From the NCBI GenBank assembly GCA_964487745.1, contig CAZASG010000018.1:8074-72073 (forward strand): 64,000 bases of DNA, in the 5' to 3' direction. Shown piece by piece: positions 56,405 through 63,856 of this stretch. Numbering within the stretch: the stretch's first letter is position 1; each line of letters starts with the position of its first letter. The translations under genes and the position numbers were made by a program. The notes under the pieces are model-generated. The model searched no databases, was not told the origin of the DNA, and was given only the letters and a program-made list of their open reading frames with translations. This DNA is from Desulfolinea sp964487745. Its GTDB lineage: Bacteria; Chloroflexota; Anaerolineae; Anaerolineales; Villigracilaceae.

Positions 56405-56437
56405 AGAATCCAGGTTTCTTTAAGAAACCTGGATTCT
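56405..56437. repeat. REP palindrome, left boundary of the accessory module
   Basis: A perfect palindrome: 16-base arms AGAATCCAGGTTTCTT / AAGAAACCTGGATTCT about one central base. It is followed by CG and a short run resembling that beside the copy at 59325. Same length and arms as the copies at 58897 and 59325. Confidence 0.88.
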
Positions 56438-56469
56438 CGTCGTTAAAAACCCAGCCCCCTTTTCTGCTG

Positions 56470-56475
56470 TATAAT
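56470..56475 (+). promoter_or_regulatory. -10 box ahead of the methylase gene
   Basis: TATAAT preceded directly by TG, 65 bases before the ATG at 56541. No good -35 is seen. Confidence 0.4.
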
Positions 56476-56540
56476 TCTAGCGTTCCTAGCAAAAGAACAG
56501 AGTGGATAGAATTTAGCAATCTGAAGTAGAGAAAATTTTC

Positions 56541-57569
56541 ATGTCGAAAAACAAGAATTTACACAAAGCCGCAAAGCAAAAAAAGGACGAGTTTTATACA
56601 CAACTCGCTGATATTGAACGAGAATTAAAACATTATAAAAATCATTTCAATCAAAAAACGGTTTATTGTAATTGCGACGACCCGCGCAGCAGCAATTTCT
56701 TTCATTATTTTTCCTACAAGTTTGAAGAACTAGGGCTAAACAAACTCGTCACAGCCTGCTATAAAAATCAAAACATGGACTTATTCAGTCAACACGATGC
56801 TGAACAAGCCATTTATTTGGAGTATAAGGGAGATAAAAATGAAAACAATATCCCTGACCCAGAAGAAATAGGAATAAACTATTTCAAAGGTGATGGTGAT
56901 TTTCGCAGCAAAGAAAGCATTGAGCTTTTGAAACAAGCTGATATTGTTGTAACCAATCCCCCCTTTTCTTTGTTCAGAGAATATATTGAACAGTTAGTTG
57001 AGTACAACAAAGGGTTTGTAGTTATTGGCAGCTTTAATGCAATTACCTACAAGGAAATTTTCAAGCTAATCAAGGAAGACAAAATTTGGTTAGGCTATGG
57101 TTTCAAAGGCGGAAATGCGTATTTCAAAACACCCTATCCAAACGAATTCGCTAGAGGGGTATATAACGAAGAAACAGGTCTGGTCAAATTTCGCAATGTG
57201 ACGTGGTACACAAACTTAGATATATCTAAACGTCATGAGAATTTGCTTCTCTATAAAACATACAATCCTGATGAGTATCCACACTACGACAACTATAATG
57301 CCATTGAAGTCAGCAAGACAAAAGACATTCCTCTAGACTATGATGGTGCAATGGGCGTGCCGATTACTTTTTTAGATAAATACAACCCAGAGCAATTTGA
57401 AATCTTAGGTATAACAGATAGAGACAATAATTCTGGCCTAAAGACAAAAGAATACACCCAAAGCGACATGTCCAATCCTGGCGACTTCAATAGACGTGGC
57501 ACGATTAAAATTGGCAATAAATACAAGTCCACCTACGCTCGACTTCTAATCAAGAAAAGACAATCATGA
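56541..57569 (+). CDS. EcoRI-type adenine-specific DNA methyltransferase
   Basis: A 342-residue protein of the EcoRI methylase family (M.EcoRI is 326 residues). Evidence: N-terminal KKDEFYTQLADIERELKHY, VYCNCDDPRSSNFFHYF, and the catalytic NPPF (residues 139-142) within DIVVTNPPFSLFREY, followed by NKGFVVIGSFNAITYKEIF and the typical GVPITFLDKYNPEQFEILG. It should methylate adenine N6 in a short site. The gene is markedly AT-rich compared with moeZ upstream, a sign of transfer. Its stop overlaps the nuclease start by four bases, so methylase and nuclease are made together. No classical EcoRI endonuclease is present. Confidence 0.9.
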   Translation: MSKNKNLHKAAKQKKDEFYTQLADIERELKHYKNHFNQKTVYCNCDDPRSSNFFHYFSYKFEELGLNKLVTACYKNQNMDLFSQHDAEQAIYLEYKGDKNENNIPDPEEIGINYFKGDGDFRSKESIELLKQADIVVTNPPFSLFREYIEQLVEYNKGFVVIGSFNAITYKEIFKLIKEDKIWLGYGFKGGNAYFKTPYPNEFARGVYNEETGLVKFRNVTWYTNLDISKRHENLLLYKTYNPDEYPHYDNYNAIEVSKTKDIPLDYDGAMGVPITFLDKYNPEQFEILGITDRDNNSGLKTKEYTQSDMSNPGDFNRRGTIKIGNKYKSTYARLLIKKRQS

Positions 57570-58657
57570 AAATAGAACTCAAAGAAATCACCGTCCGTGA
57601 ATTAACCGCTGGCTTTCAAGACAACGAAGAAAACGGCGTACTGGGCTATGGCGGCAAGTTGGATATCCGCCCGCCCTATCAGCGCGAGTTTATTTACAAG
57701 GATAAACAACGCGATGCCGTTATTGATACCATCACGAAAAACTTCCCGCTCAACGTGATGTATTGGGCAGTGCGTGAAGATGGAAATTTTGAAGTCATCG
57801 ACGGGCAGCAGCGCACCATCTCCATTGCGCAATATGTCGAAGGTGATTTTTCCTTTGAAAATCGCTATTTTCACAATCTCCAGCAGGATGAAAAAGAGAA
57901 GATTTTGAACTATCCCCTCATGGTCTATTTTTGCAGCGGCACCGATAGCGAAAGACTGGAGTGGTTCAAAACGATCAATATTGCTGGCGAAGAATTAACA
58001 AGCCAAGAAATAAAAAATGCCGTTTATTCGGGTTCCTGGGTCACAGATGCAAAACGCCACTTTAGCAAGCGAGGCTGCCCTGCCTATCAAATAGCTGCTG
58101 ACTATATGAGCGGCACAGCAATTCGGCAAGATTATTTGGAAACCACAATTAAATGGATCGGCGCTATCAGCGATGAAGCCATCGAAAATTATATGGCGAA
58201 GCATCAACACGACCCAAATGCGACAGAATTATGGCTTTATTTTCAGAAAGTCATCAATTGGGTCAAAGCAGTTTTTCCCAAATATCGCAAAGAAATGAAA
58301 GGAATAGAATGGGGGCTGCTCTATAACCAGTTCAAAGACCAAAAATTTGATTCTGACAAACTTGAAAAAGAAATTTCAGCGCTCATGCAAGATGAAGATG
58401 TCACCAAGAAAAAAGGCATCTACACCTATGTGCTAACTCGTCAAGAAAAACATCTTAATATCCGTGCCTTTAGCCCCAATCAAAAACGCGAAGCCTACGA
58501 AAGACAACAGGGGATTTGTCCCGTTTGCAATGAACATTTTGAACTCAACGAAATGGAAGCCGACCATATCACTCCCTGGCACGAAGGCGGCAAAACCATC
58601 GCTGAAAACTGCCAAATGCTTTGTAGAGACGACAATCGTAGAAAATCAGGCAAGTAA
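57566..58657 (+). CDS. DUF262-HNH nuclease (probable restriction partner)
   Basis: A 363-residue protein. N-terminal DUF262 (ParB/Srx-like, GmrS-type) domain: IRPPYQREFIYKDKQRDAVI (in parts) and the nucleotide-linked FEVIDGQQRTISIAQYV near residues 77-93, then TINIAGEELTSQEIKN. A helical middle follows. The C-terminal HNH domain has CPVCNEHFELNEMEADHITPWHEGG (in parts: CPVC, EADHITPWHEGG, ENCQMLCRDDNRRK), with two zinc CxxC-like pairs and the catalytic His. DUF262 nucleases include GmrSD and SspE, which cut DNA according to its modification. Coupled to an adenine methylase, it is a candidate restriction nuclease; specificity is unknown. Confidence 0.88.
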   Translation: MKIELKEITVRELTAGFQDNEENGVLGYGGKLDIRPPYQREFIYKDKQRDAVIDTITKNFPLNVMYWAVREDGNFEVIDGQQRTISIAQYVEGDFSFENRYFHNLQQDEKEKILNYPLMVYFCSGTDSERLEWFKTINIAGEELTSQEIKNAVYSGSWVTDAKRHFSKRGCPAYQIAADYMSGTAIRQDYLETTIKWIGAISDEAIENYMAKHQHDPNATELWLYFQKVINWVKAVFPKYRKEMKGIEWGLLYNQFKDQKFDSDKLEKEISALMQDEDVTKKKGIYTYVLTRQEKHLNIRAFSPNQKREAYERQQGICPVCNEHFELNEMEADHITPWHEGGKTIAENCQMLCRDDNRRKSGK

Positions 58658-58700
58658 GGATAGACGGCAGAATCCTGGGCTTAACTTAAAAAGGTGCAGA

Positions 58701-59318
58701 ATGCCTAGAAGACAAATCTTTGAAAGCGGGCAGTATTATCACATCTACAATCGTGGCAATAATCGTGGTGCGATATTTTTAAAGCCCGAAAACTACGTCT
58801 TCTTTTTACACCGCTGGAAAAAATACCTGACGCCTTATCTCGACACGATTGCATATGCGCTCATGCCGACACATTATCATTTTTTAGCGCGTGTAAAGAA
58901 TCCAGGTTTTTTGAAAAAATCTGGATTCTCTGAGCCAACACCAGCAATTTCAAACGCCATGCAAAGATTCGGGTTATCCTACACAAGAGCCATCAACAAA
59001 AGATTTGACCGTGTCGGCTCGCTCTTTCAAGGCGTATATCAGGCAAAGCTCATCCAAACAGAATCCCATCTTTTGCATCTTTGTCGCTACATTCACGGCA
59101 ATCCCGTCAAAGATGGCTTGGTCGCTGACCCTGCGGATTGGCAATATTCGAATTATCTGGAGTGGCTCGGCAAACGCGACGGCACCCTCTTTGACCCCAA
59201 ATTTGTCCGCGCTTATTTTGCAGCGCCTGAAGATTATCGTCAATTTGTCCGTGACGATTTGCTCGGACGCAACTTGCCTGATGATATACAACTCTATTTG
59301 GAAAACCTTGATAAATAA
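58701..59318 (+). CDS. REP-associated tyrosine transposase (RAYT) with in-frame REP
   Basis: A 205-residue Y1-type transposase (IS200-like, TnpA_REP). ATG at 58701 gives MPRRQIFESGQYYHIYNRGN. Signatures: the HUH-equivalent MPTHYHFLARV (metal-binding His pair), NAMQRFGLSYTRAINKRFDRVGSLFQG (in parts), and RYIHGNPVKDGLV with DWQYSNYLEWLG; the catalytic Tyr is in this family's SYTRA/YxxY region. RAYTs act on single-stranded REP palindromes. Residues about 66-77 (KNPGFLKKSGFS) are encoded by an in-frame 33-base copy of the same palindrome that flanks the gene. The gene closes the accessory module, 44 bases after the nuclease. Confidence 0.9.
   Translation: MPRRQIFESGQYYHIYNRGNNRGAIFLKPENYVFFLHRWKKYLTPYLDTIAYALMPTHYHFLARVKNPGFLKKSGFSEPTPAISNAMQRFGLSYTRAINKRFDRVGSLFQGVYQAKLIQTESHLLHLCRYIHGNPVKDGLVADPADWQYSNYLEWLGKRDGTLFDPKFVRAYFAAPEDYRQFVRDDLLGRNLPDDIQLYLENLDK
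58897..58929. repeat. REP palindrome inside the RAYT gene
   Basis: AGAATCCAGGTTTTTT and AAAAAATCTGGATTCT pair around one base with a single mismatch. It is 33 bases long, the same as the two flanking copies, and equals 11 codons, so the reading frame is kept. Confidence 0.85.
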
Positions 59319-59324
59319 AATGCC

Positions 59325-59357
59325 AGAATCCAGGTTTCTCAGAGAAACCTGGATTCT
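59325..59357. repeat. REP palindrome, right boundary of the accessory module
   Basis: 16-base arms AGAATCCAGGTTTCTC / GAGAAACCTGGATTCT around a single A. It lies seven bases after the RAYT stop codon, and is followed by CG and an AAAATACAG-type tail resembling that at the left boundary. Confidence 0.88.
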
Positions 59358-59377
59358 CGAAGTAAAATACAGTCCCC

Positions 59378-60868
59378 ATGAAAACGCAGATCATCCAGCT
59401 AGAGCCGCACGACGACCACATCTCCATTCGCGATAAGATGAATTGGAGTAAAACGCCGCGCATCCTGCTGGTTTTCCCCCGTCGTCGTTGGCTGGATTTA
59501 AATCTCCTCGACCTGAAGTTACTCCAGCGTCACGCCCGCAGCCTGGGCGCGGAATTGGGTTTGGTCACGAAAACTGCGAAAGTCATCCGCTCGGCGGAAG
59601 AACTGGGTGTTCCAGTCTTCGAGAGCAATCTGGCTGCTCAGCGCGAAGCTTGGGAAATACAAGCATCGACGCTACCGAAAAAACGCCCGCGTCGAAAAGA
59701 CTTGCGCGAAGAGCGCGAAAAAGTTCGTCCCAGCGAAGGGAAGTGGCGCGCACATATCGCCACGCGGATCATCTCGCTCAGTTTCGCCACCCTCGCCCTG
59801 CTGGCGCTCTTGGTGGCATTCATCCCACAGGCAACCATCACCATCAAACCCGAACGTCGCACGCAGACCCTCACTATCCCCGTGCGCGCCAGCGCCGATG
59901 TGTCCGAAGTTTTCATCTCAGGCAGCGTCCCTGCCCAAACCTTGCGCATCACGTTGACAGAGGAGCGTTCACTGGCAGCCAGCGGTCAAAAAGCGGTGCC
60001 CAGCCAGGGCGCGCGCGGCACGGTCCTCTTCCGTAATCTGACCGACCAGCCCGTCCGTATCCCCAAAGGAACGATCGTCCGCAGCATCGCAGATGAATCC
60101 ATCCGTTTTGAGACGGCAGTGGAAGCGCTGGTCAACGCGGGCATCGGCGAAGATCTGGAAGTGCCAGTCGCTGCGCTGATCTTTGGGGAGCGCGGCAATC
60201 TCGACGTGGACCTGCTTCAAGCCATCGAAGGGGAGCTCGGCTTTTGGCTGGCTGCCACCAACCCCGCCCCGACAACGGGCGGTGCCGATGCTTTTGTTAG
60301 CCTCCCCACCACCAGAGACCGCGCAGACCTTTATGAGCGATTGCTGGTAGCCTTGCAAGCAAATGCGGAAAACACAATTATGGGAGAGCTCACCGAGAAT
60401 GACATCATCTTCCCCGATACGCTTGCCAAGATCGAAATTCTTGACGAAAGTTACGACCCTCTCGAAGGCGAGACCGGTGACCGCGTTACGCTAAAAATGA
60501 ACGCCGCTGTCGAAGTTCAATATGCCAAAGCCACAGATTTGGCTGAACTTGCACAGGCAGCCCTGATGGCATCTTTACAACCGGGTTTTAGCCCTGTACC
60601 CGATTCGCTGCGCTTCTCCCCACTGGACGATTTTTCGACCAACACCCTCGGCGTGACAAGCTGGCAAATGCGCGTGGAACAGGAATTGCTCCCCAGCATT
60701 TCTCATGCCCAGGTCGCCAACTGGACGCAGGGACGCAGCCTTGAGAATGCGCTCGTCGTGCTTGAAGAAAATCTTACCCTCGAATCTGCGCCCGAAATTC
60801 TTATTTCACCTTCGTGGTGGGAGTGGCTGCCGCTCGCACCTTTTCGGATCGAGTTGGTTGTTGAGTAA
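59378..60868 (+). CDS. baseplate-J-like membrane protein
   Basis: A 496-residue protein. About 140 cytoplasmic residues (LLVFPRRRWLDLNLLDLKLL, in a Rossmann-like pattern, then a basic RPRRKDLREERE stretch) are followed by one transmembrane helix (about 132-150) and a large external region. That region has Ig-like/baseplate-J pattern: LRITLTEERSLAASGQKAVP (in parts), GTVLFRNLTDQPVRIPKGTIV and the repeated GEDLEVPVAAL. Proteins of this layout in Chloroflexota are often labelled baseplate J/gp47-like; function is unknown, and no other phage genes are nearby. TAAAAT (59363-59368) ends nine bases before the ATG, suggesting a leaderless transcript. Confidence 0.75.
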   Translation: MKTQIIQLEPHDDHISIRDKMNWSKTPRILLVFPRRRWLDLNLLDLKLLQRHARSLGAELGLVTKTAKVIRSAEELGVPVFESNLAAQREAWEIQASTLPKKRPRRKDLREEREKVRPSEGKWRAHIATRIISLSFATLALLALLVAFIPQATITIKPERRTQTLTIPVRASADVSEVFISGSVPAQTLRITLTEERSLAASGQKAVPSQGARGTVLFRNLTDQPVRIPKGTIVRSIADESIRFETAVEALVNAGIGEDLEVPVAALIFGERGNLDVDLLQAIEGELGFWLAATNPAPTTGGADAFVSLPTTRDRADLYERLLVALQANAENTIMGELTENDIIFPDTLAKIEILDESYDPLEGETGDRVTLKMNAAVEVQYAKATDLAELAQAALMASLQPGFSPVPDSLRFSPLDDFSTNTLGVTSWQMRVEQELLPSISHAQVANWTQGRSLENALVVLEENLTLESAPEILISPSWWEWLPLAPFRIELVVE

Positions 60869-60875
60869 CCCAGAC

Positions 60876-60962
60876 ATGCGTCGCACCAGAGAGATGGGTA
60901 GCTGCCATTAATGGGAAGACCTTGTCGATGGATTTTATCTTGTCGAAGCTGGTGCGACGCAT
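60876..60962. repeat. 87-bp element with perfect 14-bp terminal inverted repeats
   Basis: ATGCGTCGCACCAG (60876-60889) and CTGGTGCGACGCAT (60949-60962) are exact complements, 59 bases apart. The interior contains CTTGTCGA twice. It fills the gap between the baseplate-J-like gene and ruvX. It could be a MITE-like element or a structured RNA. Confidence 0.75.
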
Positions 60963-60986
60963 TACTCCGTTTGGAAAAATAAGAAA

Positions 60987-61397
60987 ATGAGAATCCTAGC
61001 CGTAGACCCCGGACAAAAAAATATCGGGCTCGCCCTCAGCGACGAGACCGGCACCATCGCCAGCCCGCTAAGCGTCATCAAGCACATCAAGCGCGAGATC
61101 GACGCAGCGCAGGTGGCAGTTATTGCTGCGGAGAATAACGCGGGGCTGATCGTGATCGGGCAATCCTTCGGTATCGACGGTAAGCCCAATTTCGAGGGAC
61201 GCCGTTCTGCACGTTTCGCCAAAGCCCTGCGCGCCCAAACCGATCTACCCGTAGAGCTCTGGGACGAATCCCATAGCACACAGATCGCACGCCAAGCCTA
61301 TATCCAGATGGGCGTCTCACGCAAAAAACGTCGCGGACATCTCGACCAGATCGCGGCAACGGTTATCCTGCAATCTTATTTGGATGCGCAAAGATAG
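60987..61397 (+). CDS. ruvX: YqgF/RuvX family RNase H-fold protein
   Basis: A 136-residue protein: ILAVDPGQKNIGLALSDETG with the first catalytic Asp (residue 6), GLIVIGQSFGIDG, ARFAKALRAQTDLPVELWDES with the acidic middle residue, and the C-terminal RGHLDQIAATVILQSYLD with the last catalytic Asp. The family is a Holliday-junction resolvase-like RNase H fold implicated in 16S rRNA 5'-end processing. Length is standard. It is followed by a repeat copy and then mltG, a neighbour pair common in bacteria. Confidence 0.92.
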   Translation: MRILAVDPGQKNIGLALSDETGTIASPLSVIKHIKREIDAAQVAVIAAENNAGLIVIGQSFGIDGKPNFEGRRSARFAKALRAQTDLPVELWDESHSTQIARQAYIQMGVSRKKRRGHLDQIAATVILQSYLDAQR

Positions 61398-61402
61398 CTT
61401 TG

Positions 61403-61490
61403 GTCATTGCGAGCCGTCGCAAACGGCGAAGCAATCTCCTCCTTCACAGAAAGATCGCCGCGCCGGGCTTACGCCCTCCTCGCGATGACA
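61403..61490. repeat. GTCATTGCGAG-family palindromic repeat, copy C
   Basis: GTCATTGCGAG at the left and CTCGCGATGACA at the right are inverted ends of an 88-base element with GAAGCAATCTCC inside. It separates ruvX from mltG. Reading through it would add 34 spurious residues to MltG. Confidence 0.78.
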
Positions 61491-61501
61491 AAGCCAAACT
61501 T

Positions 61502-62599
61502 ATGAAAAAAACGCTCTCGCTTATTCTCATTCTTATTATTATCCTTGCTGTCACTCTACCTGTCCTTCTCATCCCGGCTCTAGCAGCGAATCATTATGGC
61601 CCGCCATCTTCAACACTGCCTCTTACTCAACGCTTCCAATACGCCGCCAAAATCCTCTGGCACGATAGCACCATTCAGCGCCCTGCCGACATCAACGGCA
61701 CAGAACAAGCTTTCACTCTCCAATCCGGAGAATCGCCCTATACCATCGCCGCGCGTCTCGAAGAACAGGGGCTCATTCTCGATGACGAAGCCTTTATCAC
61801 CTACCTTGTTTACACCGGTATGGACACCAACCTCCTGCCCGGCGAATATCGCCTCAGCCCATCGCTCACCATCCCCAGCATCGCCGGGATGCTACAGGAT
61901 ACGCGCGCCTCTTTCATCGAATTTGTCGTCCTGCCCGGCTGGCGGATGGAGGAGATCGCCGCATCGCTCCCGACCTCAGGTTTGTCCATTATTCCCGAAG
62001 ATTTTCTCAAAGCCGCAGGTGCTCCCGCCAATACCCTCAACGTGGACGCCATCTCCAGTGAAGGATTCCTCTTTCCCGACACTTATCCCGTCCCTCGCGA
62101 TCTCAGTGCTGACGGACTCGTCAGCATGCTTACTCAAAACTTTGCTTTCCACATCACACCCGAAATGGAAGCCGGCTTCGCTGCACAAGAGCTCAGCCTC
62201 TACGATGCCGTCAAACTGGCTTCCATCATAGAGCGTGAAGCAGTCGTCGAGGACGAGCGCGCAGCCATCGCATCGGTCTTTCTAAATCGCCTGCGCGCCG
62301 GGCAAAAACTCGAAACCGACCCGACCGTCCAGTACGCCGTTGGTTATGATGCCACGTCGCAGACATGGTGGAAGAATCCCCTCACCTACGCCGATCTCGA
62401 TTTCAATTCACTTTACAATACTTACATCTACGCTGGCTTACCCCCAACCCCGATCTGCAACCCCTCACTGGGGTCGCTTGAAGCGGTCGCCTTTCCCGCC
62501 GAAACGCCCTATTACTACTTCCGCGCCCGCTGTGATGGGAGCGGTTTACATAACTTTGCCACAACCTTCGAAGAACATCTCGCAAACGGCTGTGAATGA
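61502..62599 (+). CDS. mltG: endolytic murein transglycosylase
   Basis: A 365-residue MltG (YceG) family enzyme that cuts nascent peptidoglycan strands at the membrane. ATG at 61502 starts MKKTLSLILILIIIL, an N-terminal transmembrane anchor. A LysM-like segment (LQSGESPYTIAARLEEQGL) follows, then the YceG domain with LLPGEYRLSPS, EGFLFPDTYPVPRD, the catalytic Glu in LASIIEREAVVEDER, FLNRLRAGQKLETDPTVQYA and the C-terminal YNTYIYAGLPPTPICNPSL. The longer in-frame start upstream lies in a repeat and is rejected. A strong terminator follows. Confidence 0.95.
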   Translation: MKKTLSLILILIIILAVTLPVLLIPALAANHYGPPSSTLPLTQRFQYAAKILWHDSTIQRPADINGTEQAFTLQSGESPYTIAARLEEQGLILDDEAFITYLVYTGMDTNLLPGEYRLSPSLTIPSIAGMLQDTRASFIEFVVLPGWRMEEIAASLPTSGLSIIPEDFLKAAGAPANTLNVDAISSEGFLFPDTYPVPRDLSADGLVSMLTQNFAFHITPEMEAGFAAQELSLYDAVKLASIIEREAVVEDERAAIASVFLNRLRAGQKLETDPTVQYAVGYDATSQTWWKNPLTYADLDFNSLYNTYIYAGLPPTPICNPSLGSLEAVAFPAETPYYYFRARCDGSGLHNFATTFEEHLANGCE

Positions 62600-62600
62600 A

Positions 62601-62640
62601 GAAAAGGCTGAGATCAAATGATCTCGGCCTTTTCTTTTAT
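62601..62640. terminator. bidirectional intrinsic terminator
   Basis: GAAAAGGCTGAGATC (62601-62615) and GATCTCGGCCTTTTC (62620-62634) pair with one wobble around AAAT, with T-rich tails on both sides. It serves mltG and the convergent PLP-lyase gene. Confidence 0.88.
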
Positions 62641-62661
62641 GTTCATTTTGTACCTGTTTTT

Positions 62662-63846
62662 CTACACCGCCTTCAAGGCTTCTTCCAGATCAGCGATCAA
62701 GTCATCCACATCTTCGATGCCTACCGAATAACGGATCAGTGTCTCAGGGATGCCCATCGCGGCACGTTGTGCTTCACTGACCTCCACATGACTGGTCGTG
62801 CGTGGCGGCCCTGCTACAGTTTCGACAGGCCCCAGGTTTGCAGCAATATGCGCATAATTCAAACGCGGCAGAAAATGGCGCACGGCATCAAAATCGCCCT
62901 TCAGGAAAAAGCTCATCATTCCGCCGAAACCACGCATCTGCTTTTTGGCGATCTCATGATTCTCATGGCTCTCCAAGCCGGGATAGAAGACATCCTCCAC
63001 TTTGGGATGCGTTTTTAGAAAACGTGCGATCTGCATGGCATTTTTATTCTGCCGTTCAATTCGCAGGGCAAGAGTCTTCATGCCTCGCACCATCAAATAA
63101 GCCGCCATCGGATGCAGGGTCGCGCCGTTGATCTCGCGATAGGCAAAAGCTTTCTGCACCAATTCTTCAGCCCCGCAAAGGACACCGCCCAGCGCATCGG
63201 CATGACCACCTAGATATTTGGTCGCGCTGTGGACAACCAGATCCGCGCCCAATGCCAGAGGATTGGTATTGATCGGGGTCGAGAAAGTATTGTCCACGAT
63301 CACCGTAGCGCCGACCGCGTGTCCCGCCCGTGCAAGCCGCTCGATGTCGACCACTTTCAAGGTCGGGTTCGTTGGCGTCTCCAGATAGAGCACTGTGCAT
63401 CCTTTGCCAATTGCGGCTTCTATCGCCTCATGGTCGGTCGTCGGGCAGAGTTCCACATCCACATCCAGACGTGGTAAAAAACGCGTAAAAATTTCGTTTG
63501 TGCCGCCGTAAGTGTCTTTGACCGAGACCACACGTTCGCCCGGCTTGAGCAGGGAATAGAGCGTATTACTGATGGCTGCCATGCCGGTCGAAAAACTGGT
63601 TGCTGCCTGCGCCCCTTCCAACTGGCGCAATTTCTCTTCAAAAACATCCACTGTTGGATTGGTGTTACGGCTGTAGATATGCCCCTCTTCCTTACCCAAG
63701 GCTACATCGTACCAATAGTCGAGATCGTTATAACCATAGGAAACACTATGCACCACTGGCACTTGCGTCGCACGCTCCCAACCATTCTTCTTTTCTTCGC
63801 CGCCCCAAACTGATATCGTTCCGAATTTCGATTTTTGCTCAGCCAT
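62662..63846 (-). CDS. Cys/Met metabolism PLP enzyme (cystathionine gamma-synthase family)
   Basis: A 394-residue gamma-family PLP enzyme. Motifs: YSRNTNPTVDVFEEKLRQLEGA (in parts), FSTGMAAISNTL, YLETPTNPTLKV, IVDNTFSTP, the Schiff-base Lys in VVHSATKYLGGHADALGG, and C-terminal IRYSVGIEDVDDLIADL. Members include cystathionine gamma-synthase, cystathionine gamma-lyase, methionine gamma-lyase and O-acetylhomoserine sulfhydrylase; sequence by eye does not decide. The start MAEQKSKFG has AGGAG five bases upstream; an ATG one codon earlier is too close to it. It follows the truncated M20 peptidase gene by about ten bases and may be cotranscribed. Confidence 0.9.
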   Translation of the reverse strand: MAEQKSKFGTISVWGGEEKKNGWERATQVPVVHSVSYGYNDLDYWYDVALGKEEGHIYSRNTNPTVDVFEEKLRQLEGAQAATSFSTGMAAISNTLYSLLKPGERVVSVKDTYGGTNEIFTRFLPRLDVDVELCPTTDHEAIEAAIGKGCTVLYLETPTNPTLKVVDIERLARAGHAVGATVIVDNTFSTPINTNPLALGADLVVHSATKYLGGHADALGGVLCGAEELVQKAFAYREINGATLHPMAAYLMVRGMKTLALRIERQNKNAMQIARFLKTHPKVEDVFYPGLESHENHEIAKKQMRGFGGMMSFFLKGDFDAVRHFLPRLNYAHIAANLGPVETVAGPPRTTSHVEVSEAQRAAMGIPETLIRYSVGIEDVDDLIADLEEALKAV

Positions 63847-63856
63847 CATTTCTCCT

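Noticed and set aside
58464..58700. Upstream extension of the RAYT protein into the DUF262-HNH gene
   Set aside because: It is an out-of-frame reading of the nuclease's HNH domain; the family N-terminus begins at 58701.
56405..59357. CRISPR array suspected from repeated 33-bp palindromes
   Set aside because: Only three copies kilobases apart with genes between them; they are REP elements, not spaced repeats.
59378..60868. Baseplate-J-like protein as a sign of a prophage
   Set aside because: It has a cytoplasmic domain and a transmembrane helix and no tail, capsid or integrase genes nearby; it is a chromosomal Chloroflexota-type membrane protein.
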